Source of the DNA: DATJPY01 sp035506135
GTDB taxonomy: Bacteria; Myxococcota_A; UBA9160; PR03
Reading direction: 5' to 3'
Length of the DNA stretch: 64,000 nucleotides
NCBI GenBank assembly: GCA_035506135.1
Contig: DATJPY010000052.1
Span: forward strand, 103,428 to 167,427
In this document: one piece after another, positions 1 through 9,283 of the stretch
Position numbering within the stretch: position 1 is the first letter of the stretch
Layout of the letters: every line of letters starts with the position of its first letter
The notes under the pieces: model-generated
What the model was told of the DNA's origin: nothing
The model's database searches: none
The model's input: only the letters and a program-made list of their open reading frames with translations
Position numbers and translations under genes: made by a program

Positions 1-2
1 TC

Positions 3-365
3 GATCGCGGTGCAGCGGCGACCGTCTATCCGCGGCTCGCGGCGAGCTTCGCGGCGCTCGGCCGCGCGCGCGAGCACGAGGAGTTCCTGCGCGCCCTGCT
101 CGAGGCGCAGCCCGAGGATCCCGTCGCGCGGCTCGCCCTCGCGCGGGCGATGGCCGGGCGCGGCGAGGCGGAGGAGGCGATCGGCGAGGTCCGGCGCGTG
201 CTCGAGCGCGAGCCGGAGAATCTGGAGGCGCACGTCGTGCTCGGGCGCATCCTGCTCGCCGAAGCACGTACCGGGGAGCTGGCGAAGGCGCACGAGGAGC
301 TGCTCGACGTGCTCGAGCGCCGGCGCGTGGCGATCGGCGGCGAGATGGGAGACGCCTTCGCGTGA
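3..365 (+). CDS. TPR-repeat protein, 3' end only (LapB-like)
   Basis: The reading frame is open from the window edge and ends at the TGA at 363-365, so only the C-terminal 120 residues are present. They are helical and Ala/Leu/Glu-rich, with two TPR-like units (around ALARAMAGRGEAEEAIGEV and VVLGRILLAEARTGELAKAH). I infer the C-terminus of a tetratricopeptide protein of the kind often found upstream of mutS in deltaproteobacteria, resembling LapB (the LPS assembly regulator). The rubredoxin-like zinc module that ends E. coli LapB is absent, so orthology is unproven. The stop overlaps the mutS GTG start (GTGA), which suggests translational coupling. Confidence 0.7.
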   Translation, partial: DRGAAATVYPRLAASFAALGRAREHEEFLRALLEAQPEDPVARLALARAMAGRGEAEEAIGEVRRVLEREPENLEAHVVLGRILLAEARTGELAKAHEELLDVLERRRVAIGGEMGDAFA

Positions 366-3016
366 CGCGCGCCGCCCTCGACACGCCGATGATGCGCCAG
401 TACCTGGCGATCAAGGCGCGCCATCCGGATGCGCTGCTCTTCTATCGCATGGGCGACTTCTACGAGCTCTTCCTCGAGGACGCCGAGCGCGCCGCGCCGC
501 TGCTCGGCATCGCGCTCACCACGCGCGACAAGGGGAAGCCGGACGCAGTGCCGATGTGCGGCGTACCCGTCCACGGCGTCGACCCATACCTGAAGCGCCT
601 GGTCGAGCTCGGCCACCGGGTCGCGATCTGCGAGCAGGTGGAGGCTGCGGGGCCGCCGGGTGCGCGCGCGGCGAGGCTCGTGCGGCGCGACGTCGTCGAG
701 GTGATCACGCCGGGGCTCGTCGGCGACCCCGAGAGCCTCGACGCCGTGCACGAGGTCGCGGTCGCGGCGCTCGAGCCGGCCGGCTTCGGGCTCGCCGCCT
801 TCGAGGCCTCGACGGGCGACTTCCGCGCGACCGCGGTCGACGGCCCGAGCGACGAGCTCCCCGACGCCGTCGTCGAGGAGCTCCGGCGCATCGGGGCACG
901 AGAGGTCCTGGTCCCGACACCGCACGCGGAGCGGCTGCGCGCGGCGCTGCGCGGCTCGCTTTCCGACGCGGTCGTGACGGCGGTCGAGCCGGCGAGCTTC
1001 GAGCCGGCGTCGGCGCCCGGAGCGCCGATCGGCTTCGACGCCGGGGCGCGGGATCCGGCGATGCGCGCCGCCGCGGCGGTGCTGGCGTACGTCGCCGCGC
1101 ACCAGCCCTTCGCGCTGCGGCACGCCGCACGGCTGCGCCGCTACGCGCTCGCGGACAGCATGGGGCTCGACGCCTCCACGCGGGCGCACCTGGAGCTCTT
1201 CGAGAGCACCGTCGACCGGACGCGCCGTGGCACCTTGATCGAGCGGCTCGACGCGACGCTGACGCCGCTCGGAGCGCGGCGGCTGGCGCGATGGCTGGCC
1301 TATCCGCTGCTCGATCCCGTCGCGATCGCGGCGCGGCAGGACGCCGTCGCGTGGCTGGCCGAGCGCGACCGGCTGCGCGCGCAGCTGCGGAGCCGTCTGC
1401 GACCGGTGCGCGACCTCGAGCGCCTGTTCGCCAAGGCAGCGCGCCCCGGCGCCACGCCGCGCGACCTCGGTGCGATCCGCTCCTCGCTCGCCGCGCTGCC
1501 GGCGCTGGCCGAGATCGCGGCGGCCCACGACGCGGGAGATCTCCCGGGCGCCGCCGCGCCGCCCCCCGCTTCGCTCCCCGGCGTGGAGCCGGTGCCCGAG
1601 GTGCTGCGTCTGCTCGAGGAGGCGCTGGTCGACGAGCCGCCGGCGGTCGCGCGCGGCTCGCGCGGCGCGGGCGAGGTCGGCTACATCCGGCCCGGCTTCC
1701 GCGCCGAGCTGGACGGGCTGCGCGAGAGCGCCCGAAAGGGTCGCGAGTGGATCGCGGGCCTCGAGGCGCGAGAGCGGGAGCGCACCGGCGTCGCCAGCCT
1801 GCGCGTGCGCTTCCACCCGGTGCTCGGCTACGGGATCGAGCTGACCCGCGCGAACCTGGGCCGCGCCCCGGCGGACTACGAGCGCAAGCAGACGCTGGCC
1901 GGTGCCGAGCGCTTCACCACGAGCGAGCTGCGCGAGGTGGAGAGCCGGGTGCTCGGCGCCCACGAGCGCGCGGCCGCGCTCGAGCGCGAGATCTTCGCGG
2001 CGGTTCGCGCGCAGCTGCTCGAGCACGGAGCGTCGATCCGCGCGGCCGCCGACGCGGTCGCGGAGCTCGACGCGCTCGCCAGCCTCGCCGAGGTCTCGCG
2101 CCGCGACGGCTGGACGCGGCCCCAGGTCGACGCGGGCGAGCGGCTCGAGATCCGGGGCGGCCGACATCCCGTGGTGGAGCCGCTGCTGCACGCGCGCGGC
2201 GGGGAGGGGTTCGTCCCGAACGGGACGGAGCTCGACCCTGCGGAGTGTCAGCTCCTGCTCCTCACCGGACCCAACATGTCGGGGAAGAGCACCTATCTGC
2301 GCCAGGTCGCGCTGATCGCGCTGCTGGCGCAGGTCGGGAGCTTCGTGCCGGCAGAGTCGGCGCGGGTGGGTGTCGTCGACCGCATCTTTACGCGGGTCGG
2401 CGCGTCGGACCGCCTCACGCAGGGAGAGTCGACCTTCCTGGTCGAGATGCGCGAGACCGCCGAGATCCTCGCCCAGGCCTCGCGCCGGAGCCTGGTGATC
2501 CTCGACGAGATCGGCCGCGGCACCAGCACCTTCGACGGCCTCTCGATCGCCTGGGCGGTGGCAGAGTACCTGCACGACGCGCCGGGGCTGGGCTCGCGCA
2601 CGCTCTTCGCGACGCACTACCACGAGCTGATCGAGCTGGCCGAGGCGAAGCCGCGCATGCGCAACGCGCACTTCGAGGTCCGCGAGTGGGGGTCCGAGGT
2701 GGTATTCCTGCGGCGGCTCGTCCCGGGCGGTGCGAGCCGCTCCTACGGGATCCAGGTCGCCCGCCTCGCCGGCCTTCCGGAGCCCGTGATCGCGCGCGCG
2801 CGCGAGGTGCTCGCCGACCTCGAGCAATCACGGCACGGGAGCGAGCGCGACGCGCCGCAGCTCGCGCTCTTCGCCCCGGCCGCGGAGGTGCCCGAGCCGG
2901 CGCGCGGCGTGCTCGAGGCGCTGCGCGCACTCGACCCGGATCGCACCGCGCCGCTCGATGCGCTCCTCGCGCTGCGCAGCCTTCGCGAGCGACTGCGCCG
3001 GGGAGGCGAAGGATGA
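362..3016 (+). CDS. mutS: DNA mismatch repair protein MutS
   Basis: This is full-length MutS (884 aa), which recognises mismatches and small loops and recruits MutL. The mismatch-contacting Phe-x-Glu motif (FYE) is at residues 33-35 in domain I. The C-terminal ATPase has Walker A GPNMSGKST near residue 635, followed by Walker B and the signature segment LVILDEIGRGTSTFDG near 711 and the dimer-interface His in FATHYHEL. Length matches bacterial MutS1. The start is GTG 362, overlapping the upstream stop; the next in-frame Met would cut conserved N-terminal residues. The 3' end overlaps the amidase start by 4 nt (ATGA). This makes it a middle member of a tightly packed operon. Confidence 0.98.
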   Translation: MTRAALDTPMMRQYLAIKARHPDALLFYRMGDFYELFLEDAERAAPLLGIALTTRDKGKPDAVPMCGVPVHGVDPYLKRLVELGHRVAICEQVEAAGPPGARAARLVRRDVVEVITPGLVGDPESLDAVHEVAVAALEPAGFGLAAFEASTGDFRATAVDGPSDELPDAVVEELRRIGAREVLVPTPHAERLRAALRGSLSDAVVTAVEPASFEPASAPGAPIGFDAGARDPAMRAAAAVLAYVAAHQPFALRHAARLRRYALADSMGLDASTRAHLELFESTVDRTRRGTLIERLDATLTPLGARRLARWLAYPLLDPVAIAARQDAVAWLAERDRLRAQLRSRLRPVRDLERLFAKAARPGATPRDLGAIRSSLAALPALAEIAAAHDAGDLPGAAAPPPASLPGVEPVPEVLRLLEEALVDEPPAVARGSRGAGEVGYIRPGFRAELDGLRESARKGREWIAGLEARERERTGVASLRVRFHPVLGYGIELTRANLGRAPADYERKQTLAGAERFTTSELREVESRVLGAHERAAALEREIFAAVRAQLLEHGASIRAAADAVAELDALASLAEVSRRDGWTRPQVDAGERLEIRGGRHPVVEPLLHARGGEGFVPNGTELDPAECQLLLLTGPNMSGKSTYLRQVALIALLAQVGSFVPAESARVGVVDRIFTRVGASDRLTQGESTFLVEMRETAEILAQASRRSLVILDEIGRGTSTFDGLSIAWAVAEYLHDAPGLGSRTLFATHYHELIELAEAKPRMRNAHFEVREWGSEVVFLRRLVPGGASRSYGIQVARLAGLPEPVIARAREVLADLEQSRHGSERDAPQLALFAPAAEVPEPARGVLEALRALDPDRTAPLDALLALRSLRERLRRGGEG

Positions 3017-4167
3017 GCCGCAGGGTGCCGATCGCCCTCGCGGCGCTCGCCCTGCTCGGCGCAGGCCGTCCGGAGGGGCTCGGCGACATCGTCTCGGTGC
3101 GCCACTGGAGCTACCCCACCTACTCGCGCGTCGTGATCGAGCTGTCGCGGCCGATCTCCACCGAGGTCCAGACGCTGCCGGCCGATCCCACGAGCCGCAC
3201 CCCGGCGCGGCTCTTCTTCGACCTGCCCGGCGTGTGGGTCGGGCGGCAGTTCGACGAGCCGATCGCTGTCGGCGACGGCCTGCTGCGTCGCGTTCGCATC
3301 GGGCAGAACACGCTCGGCAGCGCGCGGGTGGTGCTCGATCTCGAGCGCTGCGACGGTCACCGCGTGCGCGAGCTCGCCGCCCCCGATCGCCTGGTGGTCG
3401 ACGTCTTTGCAGACCGACGGACCGCGCGATCGCACGGGCGCCGGCTCGCGCGCGCCCTGCCGATGGAGCTGCGCACCGTCCACACCGTGGTGATCGATGC
3501 GGGCCACGGCGGCGCCGACCCGGGCGCCATCGGGATCGGTGGTCTCCGCGAGAAGGACGTGACGCTCGTGCTCGCCAAGATCCTGCGCGGGCGCCTCACC
3601 CGGCGCGGGTTCGCCGTGGTGATGACGCGCGACCGCGACACCACGCTGTCCCTGCTGGACCGAACGGCCCTCGCCGAGGGCGCGGGCGGCGACGTCTTCG
3701 TCTCGCTGCACGCCAACGCCGCGCCGCGCCCCGAGCTGGAGGGCGTCGAGATCTACACGCTCGACGAGAACGCACAGCGGCAGACGCTGCGCGTGGCCGC
3801 CCGCGAGAACGGCGTCGCGCCGCGCGAGGTCGACCCGCTGCAACGGCTGCTGGCGCGGCTGCGGCTCTCCGAGGCGTCGGCGCGCTCGGGGCAGCTCGCC
3901 GACCTCGTGTACGGCGAGATCGCATCCTCGATGGGCGTGCGCTGGCCTTCGGTGCTCGGGCCGGGCCGCAAGCATGGCCCGTTCTATGTGCTCTACCTGT
4001 CGGACATGCCGGCGATCCTGGTCGAGGCGGGCTTCGTGACCCATCCGGGAGACGCGCGGCGGCTGCGCGATCCGGCGTACCTCGATGCCATGGCGGACCA
4101 GATCGCCGAGGGCCTGGCGCGGTTTCGCGCGCGCTCGCGCCCGGTGGTGGCGGAGCGGACTCCGTGA
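3013..4167 (+). CDS. N-acetylmuramoyl-L-alanine amidase (AMIN + Amidase_3)
   Basis: This is an exported zinc amidase that cleaves the bond between N-acetylmuramic acid and the stem peptide during cell separation. A short hydrophobic leader (residues 1-20) is followed by an AMIN domain, with the pattern SRVVIELSRP at about residues 36-45, which usually targets the septum or outer envelope. The Amidase_3 catalytic domain has the zinc ligands and catalytic Glu in IDAGHGGADPG (about 161), LREKD (about 182), SLHANA (about 231) and ILVEAGF (about 337). AmiC is the closest named relative, but I cannot tell AmiB from AmiC. The start overlaps the mutS stop and the stop overlaps the glnD GTG. It has 384 aa. 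Confidence 0.95.
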   Translation: MSRRVPIALAALALLGAGRPEGLGDIVSVRHWSYPTYSRVVIELSRPISTEVQTLPADPTSRTPARLFFDLPGVWVGRQFDEPIAVGDGLLRRVRIGQNTLGSARVVLDLERCDGHRVRELAAPDRLVVDVFADRRTARSHGRRLARALPMELRTVHTVVIDAGHGGADPGAIGIGGLREKDVTLVLAKILRGRLTRRGFAVVMTRDRDTTLSLLDRTALAEGAGGDVFVSLHANAAPRPELEGVEIYTLDENAQRQTLRVAARENGVAPREVDPLQRLLARLRLSEASARSGQLADLVYGEIASSMGVRWPSVLGPGRKHGPFYVLYLSDMPAILVEAGFVTHPGDARRLRDPAYLDAMADQIAEGLARFRARSRPVVAERTP

Positions 4168-6893
4168 GGGCGCCGGCCGTGGAGCGCTGGCTCTCCGAGC
4201 TCGGCGGGGGAGGGCCGATCGCGCGCGAGCGCGAAGGCGAAGTGCTCGGAGCCGTGCGCGGCTACCTGGCCGCGGCGCGCGAGGAGCTGACAGAGCTGCA
4301 TCGCGCATCGCGCGCCGGGAGCCGGGTTAACGCTCTCCACTCCGACCTGATGGATCGGCTGGTGCGGCGGCTCTTCCAGCTCGCCGAGAGCGACTACTTC
4401 GCCAGCGAAGGCGATGCGGGCGACCGCATCGCCGTGCTCGCGGTCGGCGGCTACGCACGCCGCGAGATGTCGATCTGCTCCGACGTCGACCTGCTCCTCC
4501 TCCACGCCGGCCCGGTGACACCCTACGTGACGCGCATCGCGGAGCGGATCCAGTACTGGCTGTGGGACGCCGGGCTGACCGTCGGCTGCGCCACGCGCAC
4601 GATCGCGGACACCGTGGCGCTGGCGCGCGCCGACGAGACCGTCTTCACCGGCATCCTCGACACGCGCTTCCTGTCCGGGGATCCGGACTTCTTCCACGAG
4701 TTCAGCGACGCGCTGCGCCGCGAGCTGCTTCCCGACGCGGAGTACTTCCTGGGGCGCCAGGTGGCCTCGATCCAGAAGCGCCACGCCGAGTTCGGCGAGT
4801 CGCTCTACCTGCTCCAGCCCAACGTCAAGGAGGGAGCGGGTGGCCTGCGCGACTACCACGCCGCGATCTGGGCGATGCGCGCCGTGCTCCCGTCGGCGCG
4901 CGGTCTCGACGACCTGCTGCACTCCGGGCTGCTGACCGAGTCGGAGATGGAGGCGTACCGCAGCGCGCTCGACTTCCTGTGGCGAGTGCGAAACGAGCTG
5001 CACCTGATCGCGCGGCGCCGCCAGGACCAGATGAGCTTCGAGCTCCAGGAGCAGATCGCGTCGACCTTCGGCTATCCCGACGACGGCCCCGACGCGCCGC
5101 TCCCGGTCGAGCTCTTCATGAGCGACTACTACCGCCACGCGCGCGCGATCCGCAACTACTCCGAGCTGGTGCTCGAGCAGTGCCGCGCGCGGGCTCGGCG
5201 CGACCGCCGCCCTCCGCCGCCGGCGATCCCCGTCGAGGACGGCTTCCGGGTGGCCGGCGACCACCTCGAGATCCCGAACGCGAACCATCTGCGCGAGCGG
5301 CCGCTGCGCCTGCTCACGGCGTTCGCCGTCGCCCAGGAGCACGACGTGCAGCTGTCACGGACGGCCCAGCGCCTCGTGCGCGAGAACCTGCACCTGATCG
5401 ACGACGCCTTCCGCCGCGACCCGCAGGCGACCGCCACCTTCCTGCGAATCCTGGACGCCGACCGGCGCGTGATGCGCTCGCTCATGGCGATGAACGAGAT
5501 CGGGCTCCTGGCCCGCTACCTCCCGGAGTGGGAGCACATCGTCTGCCGCTGGCAGCACGTGATCTATCACACGTACACCGTGGACGTACACTCGATCTTC
5601 CTGGTCGAGGAGCTGCGCCGGCTCTGGCAGGGCAAGTACGAGCGCGTGCTGCCGGAGCTGACCGAGCTGATGCGCAACGCGGAGGACCGCCCGGCGCTCT
5701 ACCTCGGTTGCCTGCTGCACGACGTCGGCAAGGGCTTCGGCGGCGAGCACTCGAACAAGGGGGCGGAGCGCGCGCGGGTCTGCGTCGAGCGGCTCGGCCT
5801 CGACCCGGAGCGCGCCGAGCGCATCGTGTTCCTGGTCCGGCACCACCTCTCGATGTCCCACATCGGGCAGCGCCGCGACCTCTCCGACCCGCGCATGATC
5901 TCCGAGTTCGCGAAGCTGGTGGGGGATCGCACCAATCTGCGGAATCTCTACCTGCTCACCTTCGCGGACATGCGCGCGTCGTCGAAGTCGGGCTGGACCG
6001 AGTGGAAGGCAGCGCTGGTGCGCGAGCTCTTCGAGCGCACGGCCGAGGTGCTCGAGACCGGGCGGCCGGACGAGGGCGTCGCCTTCGCCACGATCGAGGC
6101 GCGCGTCGAGAAGCGACAGCAGGCGGCGCGCGACGAGCTGCGCGCGCTCGGAGTCGCCGATTCGAAGATCGACTCGTTCTTCGACGAGATGCCGCGCCGC
6201 TACTTCGTGTCGCACACGCCCCGGCAGATCGCCCGGCACGCGATGACGCTGCTCTCGTTCAGCGACGCGAAGCCGGTCGTGATGGGGGTCCGCGAGATGC
6301 GCGGCGGCTTCTCCGAGCTGATCACCTGCACGCGCGACGTGCACGGACTCTACTGGCGGATCGCCGGCACCCTCACCGCGCGCGGGATCAACATCCTCGG
6401 CTCGAACGTGTACACGACGCGTACGGGCCTGGCGCTCGAGGTGTACCGCGTGGCCACGCCGCCGGGAGAGGGCGAGGATCGGGCGCGCACGTGGGCGGCG
6501 TTCGAGGAGAGCCTGCGGCGGGTGCTGGCCGGCGAGCTGCGGGTCGAGGAGCTGGTCAAGCGCCGCCGCCGCCCGATCGGGGAGACCGCGACCCCGTCCC
6601 GGCTGCCGCCGAGCGTCGAGATCTCGAACGACGAGTCCGACTTCTACACGATCGTCGACGTAGCGGCGAACGACCGCATGGGCCTGCTCTACGACCTGAC
6701 GCGCACGCTCGCCGACCGCGGTCTCGAGATCTACATCTCGAAGGCGACAACCGTGCTCGACCAGGTTGCGGACTCCTTCTACGTGAAGGACCAGCAAGGG
6801 AAGAAGCTCGTCGACCCGGAGCGGATCGAGGCGCTGCGCGCAGCGCTGCTCGCCGCGGTCCAGATGGAGGAAGCGGCGCATGGGACGCCGTGA
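4164..6893 (+). CDS. glnD: Bifunctional [protein-PII] uridylyltransferase/uridylyl-removing enzyme GlnD
   Basis: GlnD senses glutamine and uridylylates or deuridylylates the PII proteins that control Ntr genes and AmtB. The 909-aa protein has the expected order. A nucleotidyltransferase core carries GGYARREMSICSDVD near residue 95, followed by the PII-uridylyltransferase helical linker. An HD domain (LLHDVGKGFGGEHSNKGAE, near 519) does the uridylyl removal. Two ACT domains (near 716 and 828) sense glutamine. All catalytic residues seen are intact. The start is GTG 4164, overlapping the amidase stop (GTGA). The 3' end overlaps xerD by 14 nt. The protein fits functionally with the sigma-54-type amtB at 25.5-26.9 kb. 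Confidence 0.97.
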   Translation: MRAPAVERWLSELGGGGPIAREREGEVLGAVRGYLAAAREELTELHRASRAGSRVNALHSDLMDRLVRRLFQLAESDYFASEGDAGDRIAVLAVGGYARREMSICSDVDLLLLHAGPVTPYVTRIAERIQYWLWDAGLTVGCATRTIADTVALARADETVFTGILDTRFLSGDPDFFHEFSDALRRELLPDAEYFLGRQVASIQKRHAEFGESLYLLQPNVKEGAGGLRDYHAAIWAMRAVLPSARGLDDLLHSGLLTESEMEAYRSALDFLWRVRNELHLIARRRQDQMSFELQEQIASTFGYPDDGPDAPLPVELFMSDYYRHARAIRNYSELVLEQCRARARRDRRPPPPAIPVEDGFRVAGDHLEIPNANHLRERPLRLLTAFAVAQEHDVQLSRTAQRLVRENLHLIDDAFRRDPQATATFLRILDADRRVMRSLMAMNEIGLLARYLPEWEHIVCRWQHVIYHTYTVDVHSIFLVEELRRLWQGKYERVLPELTELMRNAEDRPALYLGCLLHDVGKGFGGEHSNKGAERARVCVERLGLDPERAERIVFLVRHHLSMSHIGQRRDLSDPRMISEFAKLVGDRTNLRNLYLLTFADMRASSKSGWTEWKAALVRELFERTAEVLETGRPDEGVAFATIEARVEKRQQAARDELRALGVADSKIDSFFDEMPRRYFVSHTPRQIARHAMTLLSFSDAKPVVMGVREMRGGFSELITCTRDVHGLYWRIAGTLTARGINILGSNVYTTRTGLALEVYRVATPPGEGEDRARTWAAFEESLRRVLAGELRVEELVKRRRRPIGETATPSRLPPSVEISNDESDFYTIVDVAANDRMGLLYDLTRTLADRGLEIYISKATTVLDQVADSFYVKDQQGKKLVDPERIEALRAALLAAVQMEEAAHGTP

Positions 6894-7851
6894 TCCGGCC
6901 GCGCCGGCCGCCGAGCTGGCGGCCGCGGTCGACCGCTTCCTCACGCACCTCGTGGTCGAGCGCGGGCTGGCGCGCAACTCGGTCGAGGCCTATGCGCGCG
7001 ATCTCGCCCGCCTCGCGGCGCATCTCGAGGAGCAGGGGGCTCGGGGCGCGGCGCAGATCCGTCCCGCGCACCTGCGCAGCTTCGCCGAGGCACTCGACGA
7101 GGCCGGGCTCGCGCCCGCCAGCCGCGCGCGAGCACTGGTGTCCGCGCGCCGCTTCGTGCGCCACCTCGTCGCGCGGGGCGTGCTGGCGCGCGATCCGAGC
7201 GAGGGGCTGCGCGCGCCGCGGCTCGGCCGCTCGCTCCCGCGCGCGCTGCCCGCGTCGGAGACCGAGGCGCTGCTCGCCGCCGCGGCTGCCGAGGGACCGC
7301 TGGGGCTCCGCGATCGCGCGATGCTCGAGGTGCTCTACGCGTCGGGGCTCCGGGTGTCGGAGCTGGTCGGGCTGCCGCTCGGCGCGGTGGACCGGCGCGC
7401 CGGGCTCCTGCGCGTGCTCGGCAAGGGCGGCCGCACGCGCATCGTGCCGCTCGGGGAGCCCGCGCTGGCGGCTCTCGAGACGTGGCTCGCGGAGGGCCGA
7501 CCGGCCTTCGCGCGGGGTCGCGCCGCGGGGCGCGCCAGCGACGCGGTCTTCCTGTCGCGCCGCGGGAGCGCGATGACGCGCCAGAACTTCTTCGAGCGCC
7601 TGCGCGCGCTGGCGCTGCGGGCCGGGATCGCCTCCGACCGCGTGTCGCCGCACGTCCTGCGCCACTCGTTCGCGACGGACCTGCTCGAGGGCGGTGCGGA
7701 CCTGCGCGCCGTGCAGGCGATGCTCGGGCACGCGGATCTCGCGACCACGCAGATCTACACGCAGGTGAGCCGGCAGCGGCTGCGCGAGACCGTGGAGCGC
7801 CGCCACCCGCGCGGGACGCGCGACCCCGCCGACTCGACGTCTGCGCGGTGA
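6880..7851 (+). CDS. xerD: Site-specific tyrosine recombinase XerD
   Basis: This is a chromosome-dimer resolution recombinase of 323 aa, close to the usual size of about 300 aa. The N-terminal SAM-like core-binding domain (FLTHLVVERGLARNSVEAY) is followed by the catalytic domain. The full catalytic set is present: Arg in ASGLRVSEL (about 155), Lys in GKGGRTR (about 183), His-x-x-Arg in HVLRHSFAT (about 258), His in LGHADLATT (about 284) and the nucleophile Tyr in IYTQVS (about 293). Its place in a housekeeping operon supports a Xer role rather than an integrase on a mobile element. XerD versus XerC cannot be settled by eye. It overlaps glnD by 14 nt and cca by 4 nt. Confidence 0.93.
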   Translation: MGRRDPAAPAAELAAAVDRFLTHLVVERGLARNSVEAYARDLARLAAHLEEQGARGAAQIRPAHLRSFAEALDEAGLAPASRARALVSARRFVRHLVARGVLARDPSEGLRAPRLGRSLPRALPASETEALLAAAAAEGPLGLRDRAMLEVLYASGLRVSELVGLPLGAVDRRAGLLRVLGKGGRTRIVPLGEPALAALETWLAEGRPAFARGRAAGRASDAVFLSRRGSAMTRQNFFERLRALALRAGIASDRVSPHVLRHSFATDLLEGGADLRAVQAMLGHADLATTQIYTQVSRQRLRETVERRHPRGTRDPADSTSAR

Positions 7852-9188
7852 GCGAGGCCGTGCTCGCGGGCCTGCACCTCGCGCCCGCCGTCGCGGGGCT
7901 CGTCGAGTGCGTGCTGCGCGAGGCGGAGCAGCGAGCTCGCGCGGTGTACCTGGTGGGCGGGCCGGTGCGCGACCTCCTGCTCGGCCGGCCGCTGCGCGAC
8001 GTCGACCTGATCGTCGAGGGCGACGCCGGTGTCGCCGAGGAGCTCGCGCGCGCCGCGTCGCCGCCCGGCGTGCAGGTGGTGAGCCACGACCGCTTCGGCA
8101 CGGTGAGGCTCGAGAGCTCCGAGGCGGCGCTCGATCTCGCGGGCACGCGCCGCGAGCGGTACGCGCGGCCCGGCGCGCTTCCGAGCGTCGAGCCGGGAAG
8201 TGTCGACGAGGACCTGCTGCGACGCGACTTCACGGTCAACGCGATGGCGCTGCCGCTCTCGCGGGCGGCCCGGCGCGCGGCGGGATCGGAGCGCAGCGAC
8301 GAGCCGGCGGTGCTGGCGCCGGATCCTGCGCGCGAGGATTTGCAGGCCCGCGTCCTTCGCATCCTGCATCCGCGGAGCTTCCACGACGATCCGACCCGCG
8401 CGCTCCGCGCGGCGCGGCTGTCGGTTCGACTCGGCTTTCGCCTCTCGCGCGGATCGCGGGCGGCGCTGCGCGACGCGCTCCGGGACGGCGCCTTCGGCGC
8501 CGTGTCGGGAGATCGGCTGCGGCGCGAGTTCGAGAAGCTCTTCGACGACGCGGCCCTCGGCGCCGATCCGGCGGCGGCGCTGCGGCGGCTGGCCGAGTGG
8601 CACGTGCTGGGCGCCCTCGAGCCGGGCCTCTCGTTCCCGGGCCCGGCGGCGGCGCCGGTGCGGCGTCTGGGGCGGGCGATCGCTGCCCCGCCTTGGGCCC
8701 GGCGAGGGTCCGGGCGGGTGCGGTCTTGGGCGGTCGGGCTCGCGCTCTGGCTCGCGGAGGTCGAGGCGCCGCTGCGGCGGCGCGCGCTCCGTCGCCTCTC
8801 GGTGCGCGGGGAGGTCGCCGACCGCGTCGGCGCCTTCCCACAGGAGCGCGACCGAAGGCTCCGCGCGCTCGCGCGGAGCCGCGGGCGGGGCGCCGCGGAT
8901 GCACTGCTCGGCGGCCTCGACGACGAGGAGGTGCTCGCGCTCTGGTGCTGCGCGCCGCCGACCGGACGCCAGCGCATCGTGCGCTGGGCCGCGGAGGACC
9001 GCGATCGACGCATTCCCGTGTCGGGTCGCGATCTCCTCGCCGAGGGCCTGTCCGGTCCGGCGGTGGGCGCGGGCCTGGCGCGCATCCGCGCCGCGTGGCT
9101 GGACGGCGCGGTGCGAAGCCGCGAGGAGGCGCTGGCGCTCGCCCGCGAGCTCGGCGGAACGGCGCGGCGTCGGGCGAAGCGCCGGTGA
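7848..9188 (+). CDS. cca: CCA tRNA nucleotidyltransferase / poly(A) polymerase family
   Basis: This is a class II nucleotidyltransferase that adds or repairs the 3' CCA end of tRNA, or polyadenylates RNA. The head domain has YLVGGPVRDLLLGRPLRDVD, with the catalytic Asp-x-Asp, at about residues 34-53. It is followed by RRDFTVNAMA and the PolyA_pol RNA-binding segment FHDDPTRALRAARL. The 446-aa length and absence of an HD phosphohydrolase motif fit a CCA-adding or poly(A) enzyme. The two cannot be separated here, so the symbol is provisional. The start is GTG 7848, overlapping the xerD stop. The C-terminal half is Arg/Ala-rich and poorly conserved. This is the last gene of the overlapping operon that begins before the window. 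Confidence 0.88.
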   Translation: MSEAVLAGLHLAPAVAGLVECVLREAEQRARAVYLVGGPVRDLLLGRPLRDVDLIVEGDAGVAEELARAASPPGVQVVSHDRFGTVRLESSEAALDLAGTRRERYARPGALPSVEPGSVDEDLLRRDFTVNAMALPLSRAARRAAGSERSDEPAVLAPDPAREDLQARVLRILHPRSFHDDPTRALRAARLSVRLGFRLSRGSRAALRDALRDGAFGAVSGDRLRREFEKLFDDAALGADPAAALRRLAEWHVLGALEPGLSFPGPAAAPVRRLGRAIAAPPWARRGSGRVRSWAVGLALWLAEVEAPLRRRALRRLSVRGEVADRVGAFPQERDRRLRALARSRGRGAADALLGGLDDEEVLALWCCAPPTGRQRIVRWAAEDRDRRIPVSGRDLLAEGLSGPAVGAGLARIRAAWLDGAVRSREEALALARELGGTARRRAKRR

Positions 9189-9283
9189 CGCGGGCGGTTG
9201 CCCACCCTTGACCGATCGACCATACTGCGCGCACCCGGGCGGGCCTCCCCCCGCCGGCCCCGAGATCCTCCCGGAGCGAGTCC

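Noticed and set aside
26..2827. Long open frame on the minus strand antisense to mutS (933 aa)
   Set aside because: High GC content keeps antisense frames open; the translation is Arg/His/Leu-rich with no domain, while mutS on the plus strand is complete.
3013..3016. A single 1385-aa fusion from position 10 through the amidase
   Set aside because: The part before 3013 is a shadow of mutS in another frame; the amidase begins at ATG 3013 with a leader peptide.
6880..7851. Mobile-element integrase in place of XerD
   Set aside because: The gene overlaps glnD and cca in a housekeeping operon, has Xer length, and has no att-like repeats or cargo genes around it.
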